Positions 43,988 through 53,524 of a stretch of DNA of 64,000 nucleotides are shown here, in pieces. This stretch comes from Blautia sp. (lineage in GTDB: Bacteria > Bacillota > Clostridia > Lachnospirales > Lachnospiraceae), in the NCBI GenBank assembly GCA_029257805.1, contig JARIAR010000013.1:48532-112531 (forward strand), in the 5' to 3' direction. How positions within the stretch are numbered: position 1 is the stretch's first letter; each line of letters starts with the position of its first letter. The notes beneath the pieces were generated by a model, which saw only the letters and a program-made list of their open reading frames with translations, did no database searches and was not told the DNA's origin. Made by a program: the position numbers and the translations under genes.

Positions 43988-44791
43988 TTATTTTATTAAA
44001 TTGAAATATTCCAGTGCATGATAAATGCCGTCATCCAGGATATCTTTTGTCTGATAAGTGCAGAAAGGAAGAATATCCCTGGATGCATTTCCCATGGCAA
44101 TGCTGTTTCCTGCATATCTCAGCATTGGAAGATCATTGCTGCTGTCACCGAATGCATAGCTGTTTTCAAGAGGAAGCTGGAAGTGTTCAAGAAGAAATCC
44201 AATGCCGGTTGCTTTGCTTAGGTCATTTCTGGTAACTTCATAAATATTAGGTTTATGTTGAAAAATCATATATTTATCTTTACTGAATGACTTAAATGTT
44301 TCCAGGTCAGAATCTTCGAAGATTTCAATTAAAAATTTATCGAATGTGTATGGGTCATTTTCATGAAAAGAAGCAATGTCTTTTAAAGGGACTTTTCCAA
44401 TAAAGTTTTTGGTGAGAGAGCACTGGGCTGGTGCAGCACTATCCATAAGAAGTCCTACAGGCTGTTCAAAAATGGCTCCGATTTTGCATTTTCGAAGGCA
44501 GTTTACAGTTTCTATGCAAATATCGTGGGGAATGGTTTCTTCAAAGATTAATTGATTGTGCAGATAGATCTGCGTTCCGCAGCCACAGATGTAACCGTCA
44601 AAACCAAGGGCTCTTATATTTTCCGGAATAAGAAAATGTGTCCGTCCGGAGTTAATAAATGTAAGATGTCCCTGTTTCTGAGCTTCTTTTAGACCTTTGA
44701 TTGTACTTTCCGGAATGGAAAAGGGCGGAGGTGTTAAAAGTGTTCCGTCAATATCAAAAAATAAAATTTTTCTATTTGTTGTTTCTGCCAT
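43988..44791 (-). CDS. HAD superfamily phosphatase, Cof type
   Basis: 267 residues. Motif I FFDIDGTLL with D13 and D15, motif II INSGR, and motif IV GDSSNDLPML with a C2-type cap between (about 85-190). These enzymes act on sugar phosphates, PLP or other small phosphates in the cytoplasm. GAGGAGGACTTA is found before the ATG, inside the end of the DUF4317 gene, whose stop is 1 base away, so the two are coupled. Substrate unknown. A second HAD phosphatase lies at 62762. Confidence 0.9.
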   Translation of the reverse strand: MAETTNRKILFFDIDGTLLTPPPFSIPESTIKGLKEAQKQGHLTFINSGRTHFLIPENIRALGFDGYICGCGTQIYLHNQLIFEETIPHDICIETVNCLRKCKIGAIFEQPVGLLMDSAAPAQCSLTKNFIGKVPLKDIASFHENDPYTFDKFLIEIFEDSDLETFKSFSKDKYMIFQHKPNIYEVTRNDLSKATGIGFLLEHFQLPLENSYAFGDSSNDLPMLRYAGNSIAMGNASRDILPFCTYQTKDILDDGIYHALEYFNLIK

Positions 44792-44792
44792 G

Positions 44793-45950
44793 TTATAAGT
44801 CCTCCTCGATATCTGTGGTACCTGGATTTTGCATATTTACGTGTATTCCGTTTACCTGTACGTTGTCTTCCATGGGAATGACAAGATATTTTCTGCCGTC
44901 AATGATTCGTGTTTCTACAAGATCTGCACGTTCAGGAGCAATGTTTATGACGACATCTGGGGTTTTGATCTCAAATTTACGGGTGTTTGTAATATTAGAG
45001 GCCATAAGTGATGTTTTTTCTCCGGCGGCAAGTTCATATTGTTCGTCAAAGGAAGTAAGTTTTTCCTCTTCCACTCCGCAGTCCTGAAAGAGATTTTTAA
45101 TTTCTGTTTTTGTGAGCGAAACAGGTTCCGGTTCATCTTTTTGTGATTCGATAATTTCATTAAGACGTTCATGGATATTTAAGACGGTATCATATGCGCA
45201 GTCATCTCCAAGAGTTTCTTCCACAAGGGCGTTAAAGGAATCACGCTGTCCGCCGGCTGACAAAGGTGCAGAACAGCCAAATACTTCATCTATAAATACA
45301 GAACGAAGTTCTTCTGCATTTTTTGTATAATAAAGAATGCTGTGCAGATCGGTGCTTCTGTCGTTAAATACAGGGAAAAGAAAGCCCAGATCCGGCATTT
45401 CCACGATCCAGTCGCGGATTCTGTCCTCAATATTGTTTGTCTGTACATTATAACACAGTCCTGCTTTGGAAAGTTTTACAGGACAGATACTGCAGAGGAT
45501 ATGTTCGTAAATTTCATCAGAGGCATCAAACATTTCCTGGCCGTCCGAGGATTTTCCGGGAATGTCGTAGACTGCATGAATTAAGATTATGTAGTAGTTT
45601 TCTCCGTATTCATAGTTTTCGATAATCTTGTCATAGAAACTTTCTATAAGAGAATCATCCATAAGTTTGCTTTCTTTTAATTTTCGAAGAAAGTATTGTG
45701 TGCCGCCTTCCTGTTCCTGCTGTAAAGGAAAATCCATGTTGATCAGATTTTTTCCTACTGTTCCGGAAAGGGTTTTCCGGAAGATATCAAAATATTTAAA
45801 CATCTCTTCTTCAGACAGTGAGAGAAAGGCCTCTTTTAATTCTGTTTTTTTATTTTTTTCCCCGTCAACGTAGCAGCCGCATATGCGGGTAATACAGCAA
45901 TTATCGGGAGTAAATTGTTTTTTTATTTCAGATATTTCTTTTTTATTCAT
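44793..45950 (-). CDS. DUF4317 protein
   Basis: 385 residues, a family common in Lachnospiraceae and other Clostridia with no assigned function. Typical opening MNKKEISEIKKQFTPDNCCI and the ICGCYVDGEKNKK segment. Soluble, no signal peptide or membrane helix. The start at 45950 has ACGGAGG five bases upstream; a longer frame to 46175 lies across the promoter region and is rejected. An extended -10 (TGT then TATAAT at 45991-45996, minus strand) is the likely promoter. It is translationally coupled to the HAD phosphatase gene. Confidence 0.88.
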   Translation of the reverse strand: MNKKEISEIKKQFTPDNCCITRICGCYVDGEKNKKTELKEAFLSLSEEEMFKYFDIFRKTLSGTVGKNLINMDFPLQQEQEGGTQYFLRKLKESKLMDDSLIESFYDKIIENYEYGENYYIILIHAVYDIPGKSSDGQEMFDASDEIYEHILCSICPVKLSKAGLCYNVQTNNIEDRIRDWIVEMPDLGFLFPVFNDRSTDLHSILYYTKNAEELRSVFIDEVFGCSAPLSAGGQRDSFNALVEETLGDDCAYDTVLNIHERLNEIIESQKDEPEPVSLTKTEIKNLFQDCGVEEEKLTSFDEQYELAAGEKTSLMASNITNTRKFEIKTPDVVINIAPERADLVETRIIDGRKYLVIPMEDNVQVNGIHVNMQNPGTTDIEEDL

Positions 45951-46214
45951 GGTAACCTCCGTAAGCATACGTTTTGTCTGTACAGGTGATATTATAACAC
46001 AAATCAGAGGAAATAGGAGACGGGGAATGGAGGGATTAGAGAGTTTAACTATACAAATTGCACAATATATATGACGAAATATGTGTAAAACAATGAAAAG
46101 TGTTAAGAAATTTATAGGACATGAGAAAAAATTTGTATGTTCTTTTTGAAGGGAAGTTGCTAAAATAAGAAACATGAAGCGGAGAGAACCGCAAAAAAAG
46201 GAGGACGTTTTACA

Positions 46215-47336
46215 ATGAAAAGAAAATTACTGGCTAGCTTACTTTGTGTAGCAATGGGCGTAACTACAATGGCTGGAGCAACAAGTATATTTGCTGAAGA
46301 AGCTGCAACAGAAGAAGCAGCTGAAGCCGAAAAAGAAGATGCAGCAGATGCAGCAGAAGAAACAGCTGAAGAAGCAGCAGAAGTAATCGACATGGAAGGC
46401 GTTGACGTAGAAAACACAAAAATCGGTATCAGTATTTACCAGTTCGCTGATAACTTTATGACATTATACCGTACAGAATTAGTTCGTTACCTGACAGAAG
46501 AACTTGGATTCAAGAAAGAAAACATCATTGTTCAGGATGGTAAAAACGATCAGGCAGAACAGACAAACCAGATCAACAACTTTGTTACTGATGAAGTAGA
46601 TGTTATGATCCTGAATCTTGTACAGGCTTCTTCCGCACCACAGGTTACAGATCTTTGTAACGAAGCAGGAATTCCTGTAGTATACATTAACCGTCAGCCA
46701 GAAGAAGCAGAATCTGACAGATGGGAAAAAGATGGCATTAAAGCTACATATGTAGGTGCTGATGCTAGACAGTCCGGAACATTCCAGGGTGAAGAAATTG
46801 TTGAAACAGAAAACAAAGGTGATATTAACGGTGATGGAAAAGTTTCTTACGTTATGATCCAGGGAGATCCAGAAAACGTAGATGCACAGTACAGAACTGA
46901 GTATTCTGTAAAAGCTCTTGAAGATGCTGGTATGGAAGTAGAAGAACTTCTTATCCAGAGAGGTGACTGGGATCAGGCAAAAGGACAGCAGATCGCACAG
47001 GATGCTCTGACACAGTTTGGTGATCAGGTAGAAGTTATCTTCTGTAACAACGACGCTATGGCTCTTGGTGCTCTTCAGGCAATCCAGGCTGCTGGCAGAA
47101 AAGTAAATGAAGACATCTACTTAGTTGGTGTTGACGCTCTTACAGATGCTGTTCAGAACATCGTAGACGGAAGCTACACAGGTACTGTATTTAACGACTA
47201 CTTCAGCCAGGCTCAGTCCGCAGCAGCTCAGGCAGTTAAATTCCTGAAAGGTGAAGAAGTTGCTCCAGTAAACATGGTAGACTACGTAAAAGTTACTGCT
47301 GACAATGCAGCAGAAATTCTTGAAAAAATCAAATAA
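46215..47336 (+). CDS. mglB: galactose/glucose-type ABC transporter substrate-binding protein
   Basis: 373 residues, MglB-like. The signal peptide ends near IFA/EE with no lipobox Cys, then an Ala/Glu linker of about 30 residues and the binding domain (from about 65). Ligand residues of the E. coli galactose-binding protein are mostly kept: Asp and Phe in ADNFM, Asn in LNLVQ, Asp and Arg in NVDAQYRT, Trp in GDWDQ, Asn in NNDAMALG, Asp in GVDAL, Asn in FND; His152 is Asn here. A calcium loop DINGDGKVS is present. Codon use is strongly biased to AAC, TTC, TAC and ATC, which suggests high expression. AAAGGAGG precedes the ATG; an extended -10 TGCTAAAAT (46158-46166) may be its promoter. Confidence 0.92.
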   Translation: MKRKLLASLLCVAMGVTTMAGATSIFAEEAATEEAAEAEKEDAADAAEETAEEAAEVIDMEGVDVENTKIGISIYQFADNFMTLYRTELVRYLTEELGFKKENIIVQDGKNDQAEQTNQINNFVTDEVDVMILNLVQASSAPQVTDLCNEAGIPVVYINRQPEEAESDRWEKDGIKATYVGADARQSGTFQGEEIVETENKGDINGDGKVSYVMIQGDPENVDAQYRTEYSVKALEDAGMEVEELLIQRGDWDQAKGQQIAQDALTQFGDQVEVIFCNNDAMALGALQAIQAAGRKVNEDIYLVGVDALTDAVQNIVDGSYTGTVFNDYFSQAQSAAAQAVKFLKGEEVAPVNMVDYVKVTADNAAEILEKIK

Positions 47337-47375
47337 TTACGATTTATAAGAATTGAATGAAAGAGAATTAAATTT

Positions 47376-47407
47376 TCGGGTGTGTTGAAAGAGACACACC
47401 CGATTTT
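47376..47407 (+). terminator. attenuating hairpin between mglB and mglA
   Basis: Ten-bp stem TCGGGTGTGT / ACACACCCGA with a short T tract (TTTTAT). A leaky terminator here would keep the binding protein more abundant than the transporter. Confidence 0.7.
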
Positions 47408-47435
47408 ATGAAAAATAGTGAAAGGAGAGAGTGGG

Positions 47436-48941
47436 ATGGCAGAGTATAGATTGGAAATGCGTGGAGTAAGCAAAAGCTTCCCAGGCGTTAAAGCTCTTGA
47501 TAAAATCAATCTGAAAGTACGTCCGGGAACTGTACATGCCCTTATGGGAGAAAATGGTGCAGGAAAGTCCACCCTCATGAAATGCTTGTTTGGTATCTAT
47601 CACATGGATGAAGGGGAAATCTATGTTGATGGTGAAAAAGTCAATATTAACAATCCTGACGAAGCATTGCATAAAGGTCTGGCAATGGTACATCAGGAAC
47701 TTCAGCCGGTTCCAGCACGTACAATTGCAGAAAACATGTATCTTGGTCGTTATCCAACGAGATCTTATGGACCGGTTAAGGTAATCGACCATAAAAAAAT
47801 GAATGAGGAAGCAAAAAAATGGCTGGAAAATGTTAAAATGCCATTTGATCCAAAAAGGAAACTGGGTAGTTTATCCATTTCTCAGATGCAGTCTGTAGAA
47901 ATTGCCAAAGCTGTTTCTCAGGAAGCAAAACTGATTATTCTTGATGAGCCAACTTCTTCTCTGACAGATAATGAAGTTGAAGCATTATTTAGAATTGTTC
48001 GTGATTTACGTGACAGAGGTGTATCCTTTGTATTTATTTCCCACAAAATGGCAGAACTTCGTCAGATTTCCGATGATATTACCATCATGCGAGACGGCTG
48101 CTACGTTGGAACATGGGAAATGAAAAATATCAGTGATGATGAAATTGTAAAACAGATGGTTGGTCGTGACCTTTCTAATATTTATCCGCCTCTTACAAAT
48201 GAGCCGGGTGATGTATTACTGGAAGTAAACAATTTTACAAGTATTCACAGCAACTCCTTTAAGAACTGTTCTTTCAAACTTAGAAAAGGAGAGATTCTTG
48301 GATTTGGAGGCCTTGTAGGCGCACAGCGTACAGAGCTGATGGAAGCTATTTTTGGTATCCGTCATATTTCTGAAGGTGAAGTAAAGCTTAATGGAAAGAA
48401 ACTGGATATTAAACGTCCTCAGGATGCAATTAACAATGGTATTGGTATGATTACAGAGGATCGTCGTGGTTCCGGTATTTTGGGATGCCTTTCCATTGCG
48501 GATAATGTATCCATTGCTTCTCTGAATCATTATCTGGAGGCAGGAATTAAACTGAACAACAAGAAAATTGAAGATCTTGTTCAGGAAAATGTAGCGAAAC
48601 TGAGTATTAAAACACCTAGCAGTAAGACACTGATTCAATCTCTTTCCGGTGGTAACCAGCAGAAGGTTATTATTTCCCGCTGGCTTGCAAATAATCCGGA
48701 TGTCCTCATTATGGATGAACCTACACGTGGTATTGACGTAGGTGCTAAATATGAGATTTATCAGATTATGATCGAACTGGCAAAACAGGGCAAGGGAATC
48801 ATTATGATCTCTTCTGAAATGCCGGAGTTAATTGGTGTATCTAACCGTATCATGGTTATGTGTAATGGTAAAATCACAGGTGAAGTTTCCGGTGAGGAAG
48901 CAACACAGGAAAGCATTATGCAGTACGCTACACAGTTCTAA
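47436..48941 (+). CDS. mglA: galactose/methyl-galactoside import ATP-binding protein
   Basis: 501 residues with two ABC domains, the design of monosaccharide importers. First Walker A GENGAGKST at 38-46, signature LSISQMQ, Walker B LIILDEPT; the second half has a degenerate P-loop (GFGGLVGAQRTE), an intact LSGGNQQK and LIMDEPT. ATG 47436 with AAAGGAG eight bases upstream. It energises the MglC permease and couples to the binding protein. Codon use is less biased than in mglB. Confidence 0.95.
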   Translation: MAEYRLEMRGVSKSFPGVKALDKINLKVRPGTVHALMGENGAGKSTLMKCLFGIYHMDEGEIYVDGEKVNINNPDEALHKGLAMVHQELQPVPARTIAENMYLGRYPTRSYGPVKVIDHKKMNEEAKKWLENVKMPFDPKRKLGSLSISQMQSVEIAKAVSQEAKLIILDEPTSSLTDNEVEALFRIVRDLRDRGVSFVFISHKMAELRQISDDITIMRDGCYVGTWEMKNISDDEIVKQMVGRDLSNIYPPLTNEPGDVLLEVNNFTSIHSNSFKNCSFKLRKGEILGFGGLVGAQRTELMEAIFGIRHISEGEVKLNGKKLDIKRPQDAINNGIGMITEDRRGSGILGCLSIADNVSIASLNHYLEAGIKLNNKKIEDLVQENVAKLSIKTPSSKTLIQSLSGGNQQKVIISRWLANNPDVLIMDEPTRGIDVGAKYEIYQIMIELAKQGKGIIMISSEMPELIGVSNRIMVMCNGKITGEVSGEEATQESIMQYATQF

Positions 48942-48959
48942 GAGAAGGAGGAGAAAAGA

Positions 48960-49949
48960 ATGGATAAGTCAAAGAAAATAGACATTAAAAATATCTTGCT
49001 CAACAATGGTATTATCTTATTGTTGATGCTTCTTGTACTTTATGTAAGTATTACAGTACCAACATTCAGAAGTTTCAGAAACCTGATGAACCTGGCAATT
49101 AATGCAGCGCCTCGTGTAATCATCGCACTTGGTGTAAGTGCCTGCCTTATTACAAAAGGTACCGACCTTTCTGCTGGTCGTGTAGTTGGTTTAAGTGCAT
49201 GTCTTGCTGGTATTATGCTTCAGAGACCAGATGCAGCTGGTAAAGTATGGCCAAGCTTTCCACAGTTAAATGTGTGGGTTGTTTTATTGATCGTTATGGC
49301 AATTTGTATGGTATTTGGTCTTGTAAACGGTGTAGTTATCTCTTATTTGAACGTACCGGCATTTATTGGTACTCTTGGTATGCAGATGATCGTTTACGGT
49401 ATTGCTCAGGTTATCACAAATAACGTACCGATCGGTGGATACCGTGCAGACTATATTGCAGTTACTCAGGGAAAAGTCGGACCGATCCCGCTTCTGTTTA
49501 TTTACCTGCTGATCGCAGCATTAATTTTCTGGTTTGTATATAATTACACACGTCATGGTAAATATATGTATGCAATTGGTGGAAACGAAGTTGCAGCAGA
49601 AGTTTCCGGTGTTAATGTTAAGAAAACAAAAATCATCATTTATGTAACAGCTGCAGCTATGTATGCAATTGCTGGTTTCCTTCTTGGAGGTAAATCCGGC
49701 GGTGCTTCTACAAACATGGGTCTTAGCTATGAGCTGGAAGCTATTGCAGCGTGTACAATCGGTGGTGTATCTGTAAACGGTGGTATTGGTAAAGTATCTG
49801 GTGTTATCATTGGTGTTGCTGTATTCGAGCTTTTGAAATCTGCTCTTCAGTTCCTTGGTATGAACCCAAGTTATCAGTTTATCGCACAGGGTATTGTTAT
49901 CGTTGTTGCGATCGCACTGGATATCAGAAAATACGTTGCAAAGAAATAA
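48960..49949 (+). CDS. mglC: galactose/methyl-galactoside import permease
   Basis: 329 residues, about ten membrane helices, BPD_transp_2 family. Hallmarks: GTDLSAGRVVGLSA, LNVPAFIGTLGMQMI, YAIGGNEVAAEVSGVNV (the ATPase-contact loop) and GGVSVNGGIGKVSG. AGAAGGAGGAG precedes the ATG, 18 bases after mglA. A strong terminator closes the mglBAC unit before the regulatory genes. Confidence 0.95.
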   Translation: MDKSKKIDIKNILLNNGIILLLMLLVLYVSITVPTFRSFRNLMNLAINAAPRVIIALGVSACLITKGTDLSAGRVVGLSACLAGIMLQRPDAAGKVWPSFPQLNVWVVLLIVMAICMVFGLVNGVVISYLNVPAFIGTLGMQMIVYGIAQVITNNVPIGGYRADYIAVTQGKVGPIPLLFIYLLIAALIFWFVYNYTRHGKYMYAIGGNEVAAEVSGVNVKKTKIIIYVTAAAMYAIAGFLLGGKSGGASTNMGLSYELEAIAACTIGGVSVNGGIGKVSGVIIGVAVFELLKSALQFLGMNPSYQFIAQGIVIVVAIALDIRKYVAKK

Positions 49950-49974
49950 TTATACATATTATGCAAAAATTCAA

Positions 49975-50010
49975 AGAGGTTCGGATGTGGTTCATCCGAA
50001 TCTCTTTTTT
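49975..50010 (+). terminator. terminator after mglC
   Basis: Thirteen-bp stem AGAGGTTCGGATG / CATCCGAATCTCT (one G-U pair), then six T. Confidence 0.9.
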
Positions 50011-50011
50011 C

Positions 50012-50040
50012 GTGATTTCCTGGATAAATTATGGTACAAT
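50012..50040 (+). promoter_or_regulatory. possible promoter of the yesN-yesM unit
   Basis: TACAAT with an upstream TGG (extended -10), a weak GTGATT at the -35 position, 17-base spacer. Confidence 0.4.
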
Positions 50041-50090
50041 TATATAAAAATGTGTATTAGAAAATAAAAGCGGATCATTTGAAAGAGGGA

Positions 50091-51722
50091 ATGGAGTTGG
50101 AATTATATAATATTTTACTGGTAGATGATGAGGCAGATATTCTGCAGGCAATGGAGAAAAAAATTGATTGGACCTCTCTTGGATTTTGTCTTGCGGGAAC
50201 AGCTGAAAATGGACAGGAAGCGCTGGAAATGGCAGAACAGCTTCATATTGATGTAGTTATGACAGATATTAAAATGCCATATATGGATGGGCTTACATTA
50301 TGTAAAAAGTTAAAAGAAAATTATCGAAATATGAAGGTTGTTATTTATTCCGGTTTTGATGATTTTGAATTTGCAAGAGAGGCAGTGCACCTTGAGGCGG
50401 AAGAATATCTTTTGAAACCCATCAGTTCAAAAGATATGGAAAATGTTTTCCGTAAGATAAAAAAGAAGCTGGACGAAGAGTTTAACGAACACCGTAATAT
50501 GAATAAGCTTTATGAATATTATAAAAAAAGTCTTCCTGCCATGCAGGAGCAGTTTGTTATGAGTGTTTTGGAAGGAAAGCTTACAGGGGATCGCCTTAAA
50601 AACATGATGGAAATGTATGAACTGGATTTTAACGCACCGAACTATGTAGTTGCGACTCTTTATGCAGATGCGACCGCTAAAGAAGGTTCCGATAAAACAG
50701 GACAGCTTCTGAATTTTTCTCTTCGTGATATGGCACAGGATTACCTGAATGAAAGAATGACCTTTTACTGCATTAATTATCTGGATGAAGTTATCCTTGT
50801 TTTTATGATGAAAGAAAAAAATGAGATTGAGAAGGTTCTGTATCATCTTGATCAGATCTGTAAAATGGGAAGCAGAGTTCTTAATGTACAGGTTACGGCT
50901 GCAGTAGGGCAGGTGTGCAGTTCTCTTGATATGCTTATGACCTCTTATCAGGAAGCACGAAATGCAATGGAGTACAGGACGATAATGAGTGGGAGCCAGG
51001 TGCTTTATATTCACGATATTGAACCAAGCCCTCAGGATTCCGTATCTTTTATGGATTATGATTTCCAGAATCTTGTTCGTGCTGTTAAAATTGGAGATCG
51101 GGCAGAAACAAATGAGGCGATCCAATCTTTTATGGACAGTATTCGGAACAGTGCGATTACACCAAATCAGTATCAGCTTATATGTATGGAGCTTTCAACG
51201 GAATTAATGAAGATCGGACGTTCTTATAAGCTACGTACAAAACAGATCTTTGGGGCAGGAGAACATATTCCGTGGCAGGAGCTGTATAAGCATCTTTCTG
51301 TAGATGAGCTGGAAAGCTGGCTTCGGGAAATTTGTAATAACCTGCGTCATACCATACGTCACGAAAGAAGTGATTCAACGATTCGTCTTACGGAGCAGGC
51401 GAAAATATATATTGAAGAACATTATAAAGAAAATGATCTTTCGGCAGATACCTTATGCCGCCACTTAAATGTAAGTGCTGCTTATTTTTCTACGATCTTT
51501 AAAAAAGAAGTAGGGTTGAGTTTTGTGGCATATCTTACTAAAATTCGTTTGGAACATGCAGTGGAGCTTCTTCGTACAACAGAAGATAAAACATATGTGA
51601 TCGCAGAAGCAGTTGGATATACGGAGCCGAATTATTTTAGTTATGTCTTTAAGAAACAGTATGGGATTTCTCCATCCAAATACCGTGCGAGCATGGAAGA
51701 GGATGCGAAGAAGAAAGAATAA
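50091..51722 (+). CDS. AraC-type response regulator, YesN-like
   Basis: About 543 residues. Receiver domain (about 1-125) with D12, D13 and phospho-acceptor D59 in MTDIKMP, a long middle region (about 130-430) and two helix-turn-helix motifs of the AraC type at the C-terminus (about 435-535; LSADTLCRHLNVSAAYFS and AEAVGYTEPNYFSYVFKK). Start is uncertain: GAGGGA lies one base before ATG 50091 and seven before TTG 50097; TTG 50079 has no good site. It directly precedes the kinase gene and probably controls the mgl genes. Confidence 0.92.
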   Translation: MELELYNILLVDDEADILQAMEKKIDWTSLGFCLAGTAENGQEALEMAEQLHIDVVMTDIKMPYMDGLTLCKKLKENYRNMKVVIYSGFDDFEFAREAVHLEAEEYLLKPISSKDMENVFRKIKKKLDEEFNEHRNMNKLYEYYKKSLPAMQEQFVMSVLEGKLTGDRLKNMMEMYELDFNAPNYVVATLYADATAKEGSDKTGQLLNFSLRDMAQDYLNERMTFYCINYLDEVILVFMMKEKNEIEKVLYHLDQICKMGSRVLNVQVTAAVGQVCSSLDMLMTSYQEARNAMEYRTIMSGSQVLYIHDIEPSPQDSVSFMDYDFQNLVRAVKIGDRAETNEAIQSFMDSIRNSAITPNQYQLICMELSTELMKIGRSYKLRTKQIFGAGEHIPWQELYKHLSVDELESWLREICNNLRHTIRHERSDSTIRLTEQAKIYIEEHYKENDLSADTLCRHLNVSAAYFSTIFKKEVGLSFVAYLTKIRLEHAVELLRTTEDKTYVIAEAVGYTEPNYFSYVFKKQYGISPSKYRASMEEDAKKKE

Positions 51723-51727
51723 GGAAT

Positions 51728-53524
51728 ATGAAGTTTATAAAGGAAAAGTGGGAACAATTCGCAGCATATATTAATCATAAAGGAATGCAGTTTGTAATTT
51801 CTGTTTCTTTTACTATTGTAGCGACACTGGGAATGGGATTTATTGGAATCTTTCTTTATCAGGGATACGGGCGTGCTGCGGAAAATATGGTTTTAAATGA
51901 TAATCAGCAGATTCTGAATCAGGTTGAAATTAACCTGAATACGTATATCCGTAATATGATGCGTATTTCAGATGCAATATATTATAATGTGATCAAGAAT
52001 ACGGATCTGGATGAAGATAACATGAGCCAGGAAATGAATCTTCTTTATGAAGTGTACAAGGATAGTCTTGTGGGGCTTGCATGTTTTACCGGGGAGGGGG
52101 AAATGATCAGCTCCGTTCCCATGGGAAATCTAAAGGAAAATGTAGACGTTACACAGCAGAGCTGGTTTATAAATGCCAGGGACAAAATGGAGAATCTTCA
52201 TTTTTCAGATCTTCATGTACAGAATCTGTTTGAAAACAGCAGCAATCGCTACTACAGGGTTATTTCTCTTAGCAGGGGAGTGGAACTGACCAGAAGCGGT
52301 AAAATGCTGGAGGGAATTCTTCTTGTAGACATGGATTTTAGCGGGATCCGTCAGCTTTTTACAAAGGTAAACAGTCAGGAAATGGGATATGTTTACTTAA
52401 TGGACAGCAACGGAAAGATCATCTATCATCCTCGTCAGAATCTTATTTTTTCTGATATGATACAGGAAAATAATGATGTTGCAAAAATGTACGAAGATGG
52501 TTCTCATAGAGAAACATTTAATGGGGAAGACCGTATGGTTGTAGTAAAGACGGTTGGTTATACAGGATGGAAAATAGTCAGTGTTATGCCAATGGCTAAT
52601 TTTTTCCGGGATTTCAGCCGGATTCGGGCAATGGCAGTTGTTATTATCATACTTGCTATTTTTGTAATGATCTTTGCCAATCAGTTTGTTGCGGTGCGGG
52701 TAGTACAACCTCTGAAAAGTTTGGAGGATTCTCTTAAAGGGATTGGAATTTATAAAGAACCGCAAATTTATATAGGCGGATCCCCGGAGATTCAGCATCT
52801 TGGGGAAACAATCCGTTCCATGGTTGAACAGTTGCGGAAACTTACAGATGATATTGTAAAAGAACAGGAAGAGAAACGTAAAAGTGAATTGGATGCCTTG
52901 CAGTCCCAGATTAATCCGCATTTTCTTTACAATACGCTGGATTCCATTATGTGGATGGTGGAAGCAGAAAAATATGAAGATGCTATTTCCATGGTCCAGG
53001 CTTTAAGTCGTCTGTTTCGAATCAGTCTTTCCAAAGGGAAAAATATTATCACAATTGGAGAAGAACTTCAGCATGCACAAAATTATGTAGATATTCAAAA
53101 ATATCGATATAAAAATAAATTTGTTTCTTATTTTGATATAGAAGAAGGCATTGAAAAGTATAAGACGATTAAACTGATTATTCAGCCGCTTATTGAAAAT
53201 GCGATTTATTACGGAATGGAATATATGGATGGAGATGGAGAAATTCACGTCCGGGCATATACAAAGGGGGAAGACCTGTATATTGAGGTGGAAGATAACG
53301 GGCTTGGAATGCAGAAAGAACAGGTAGAGAGCCTGCTTACAGATGATACAAGAATACGCAGCAAAGGATCTGGTATTGGAATCCGGAATGTACATCAGAG
53401 GATACAGCTTTATTTTGGAAAGAAGTATGGACTGGAAATTAAAAGTGAACCGGATGAAGGTACCATTGTGCGTATCCACCTGCCGAAAACAGAAAGTGTA
53501 GAGGAAAAAGGTAAGGAGAACTAA
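51728..53524 (+). CDS. sensor histidine kinase, YesM-like
   Basis: 598 residues. First membrane helix about 20-45, an extracellular double-Cache type region (about 48-290), second helix about 298-320, HAMP domain, then the His_kinase domain with H398 in QINPHFLYN and a HATPase domain (PLIENAIYYG, DNGLGM, GSGIGIRNV). Starts 5 bases after the yesN-type gene. The binding-protein gene starts immediately after its stop. The set of kinase, regulator and anchored binding protein suggests that sugar binding outside the cell is signalled to mgl transcription. Confidence 0.93.
   Translation: MKFIKEKWEQFAAYINHKGMQFVISVSFTIVATLGMGFIGIFLYQGYGRAAENMVLNDNQQILNQVEINLNTYIRNMMRISDAIYYNVIKNTDLDEDNMSQEMNLLYEVYKDSLVGLACFTGEGEMISSVPMGNLKENVDVTQQSWFINARDKMENLHFSDLHVQNLFENSSNRYYRVISLSRGVELTRSGKMLEGILLVDMDFSGIRQLFTKVNSQEMGYVYLMDSNGKIIYHPRQNLIFSDMIQENNDVAKMYEDGSHRETFNGEDRMVVVKTVGYTGWKIVSVMPMANFFRDFSRIRAMAVVIIILAIFVMIFANQFVAVRVVQPLKSLEDSLKGIGIYKEPQIYIGGSPEIQHLGETIRSMVEQLRKLTDDIVKEQEEKRKSELDALQSQINPHFLYNTLDSIMWMVEAEKYEDAISMVQALSRLFRISLSKGKNIITIGEELQHAQNYVDIQKYRYKNKFVSYFDIEEGIEKYKTIKLIIQPLIENAIYYGMEYMDGDGEIHVRAYTKGEDLYIEVEDNGLGMQKEQVESLLTDDTRIRSKGSGIGIRNVHQRIQLYFGKKYGLEIKSEPDEGTIVRIHLPKTESVEEKGKEN

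Noticed and set aside
46081..46110. Catabolite control (cre) site before mglB
   Set aside because: TGAAAAGTGTTAAG resembles cre only loosely and lacks the central CG.
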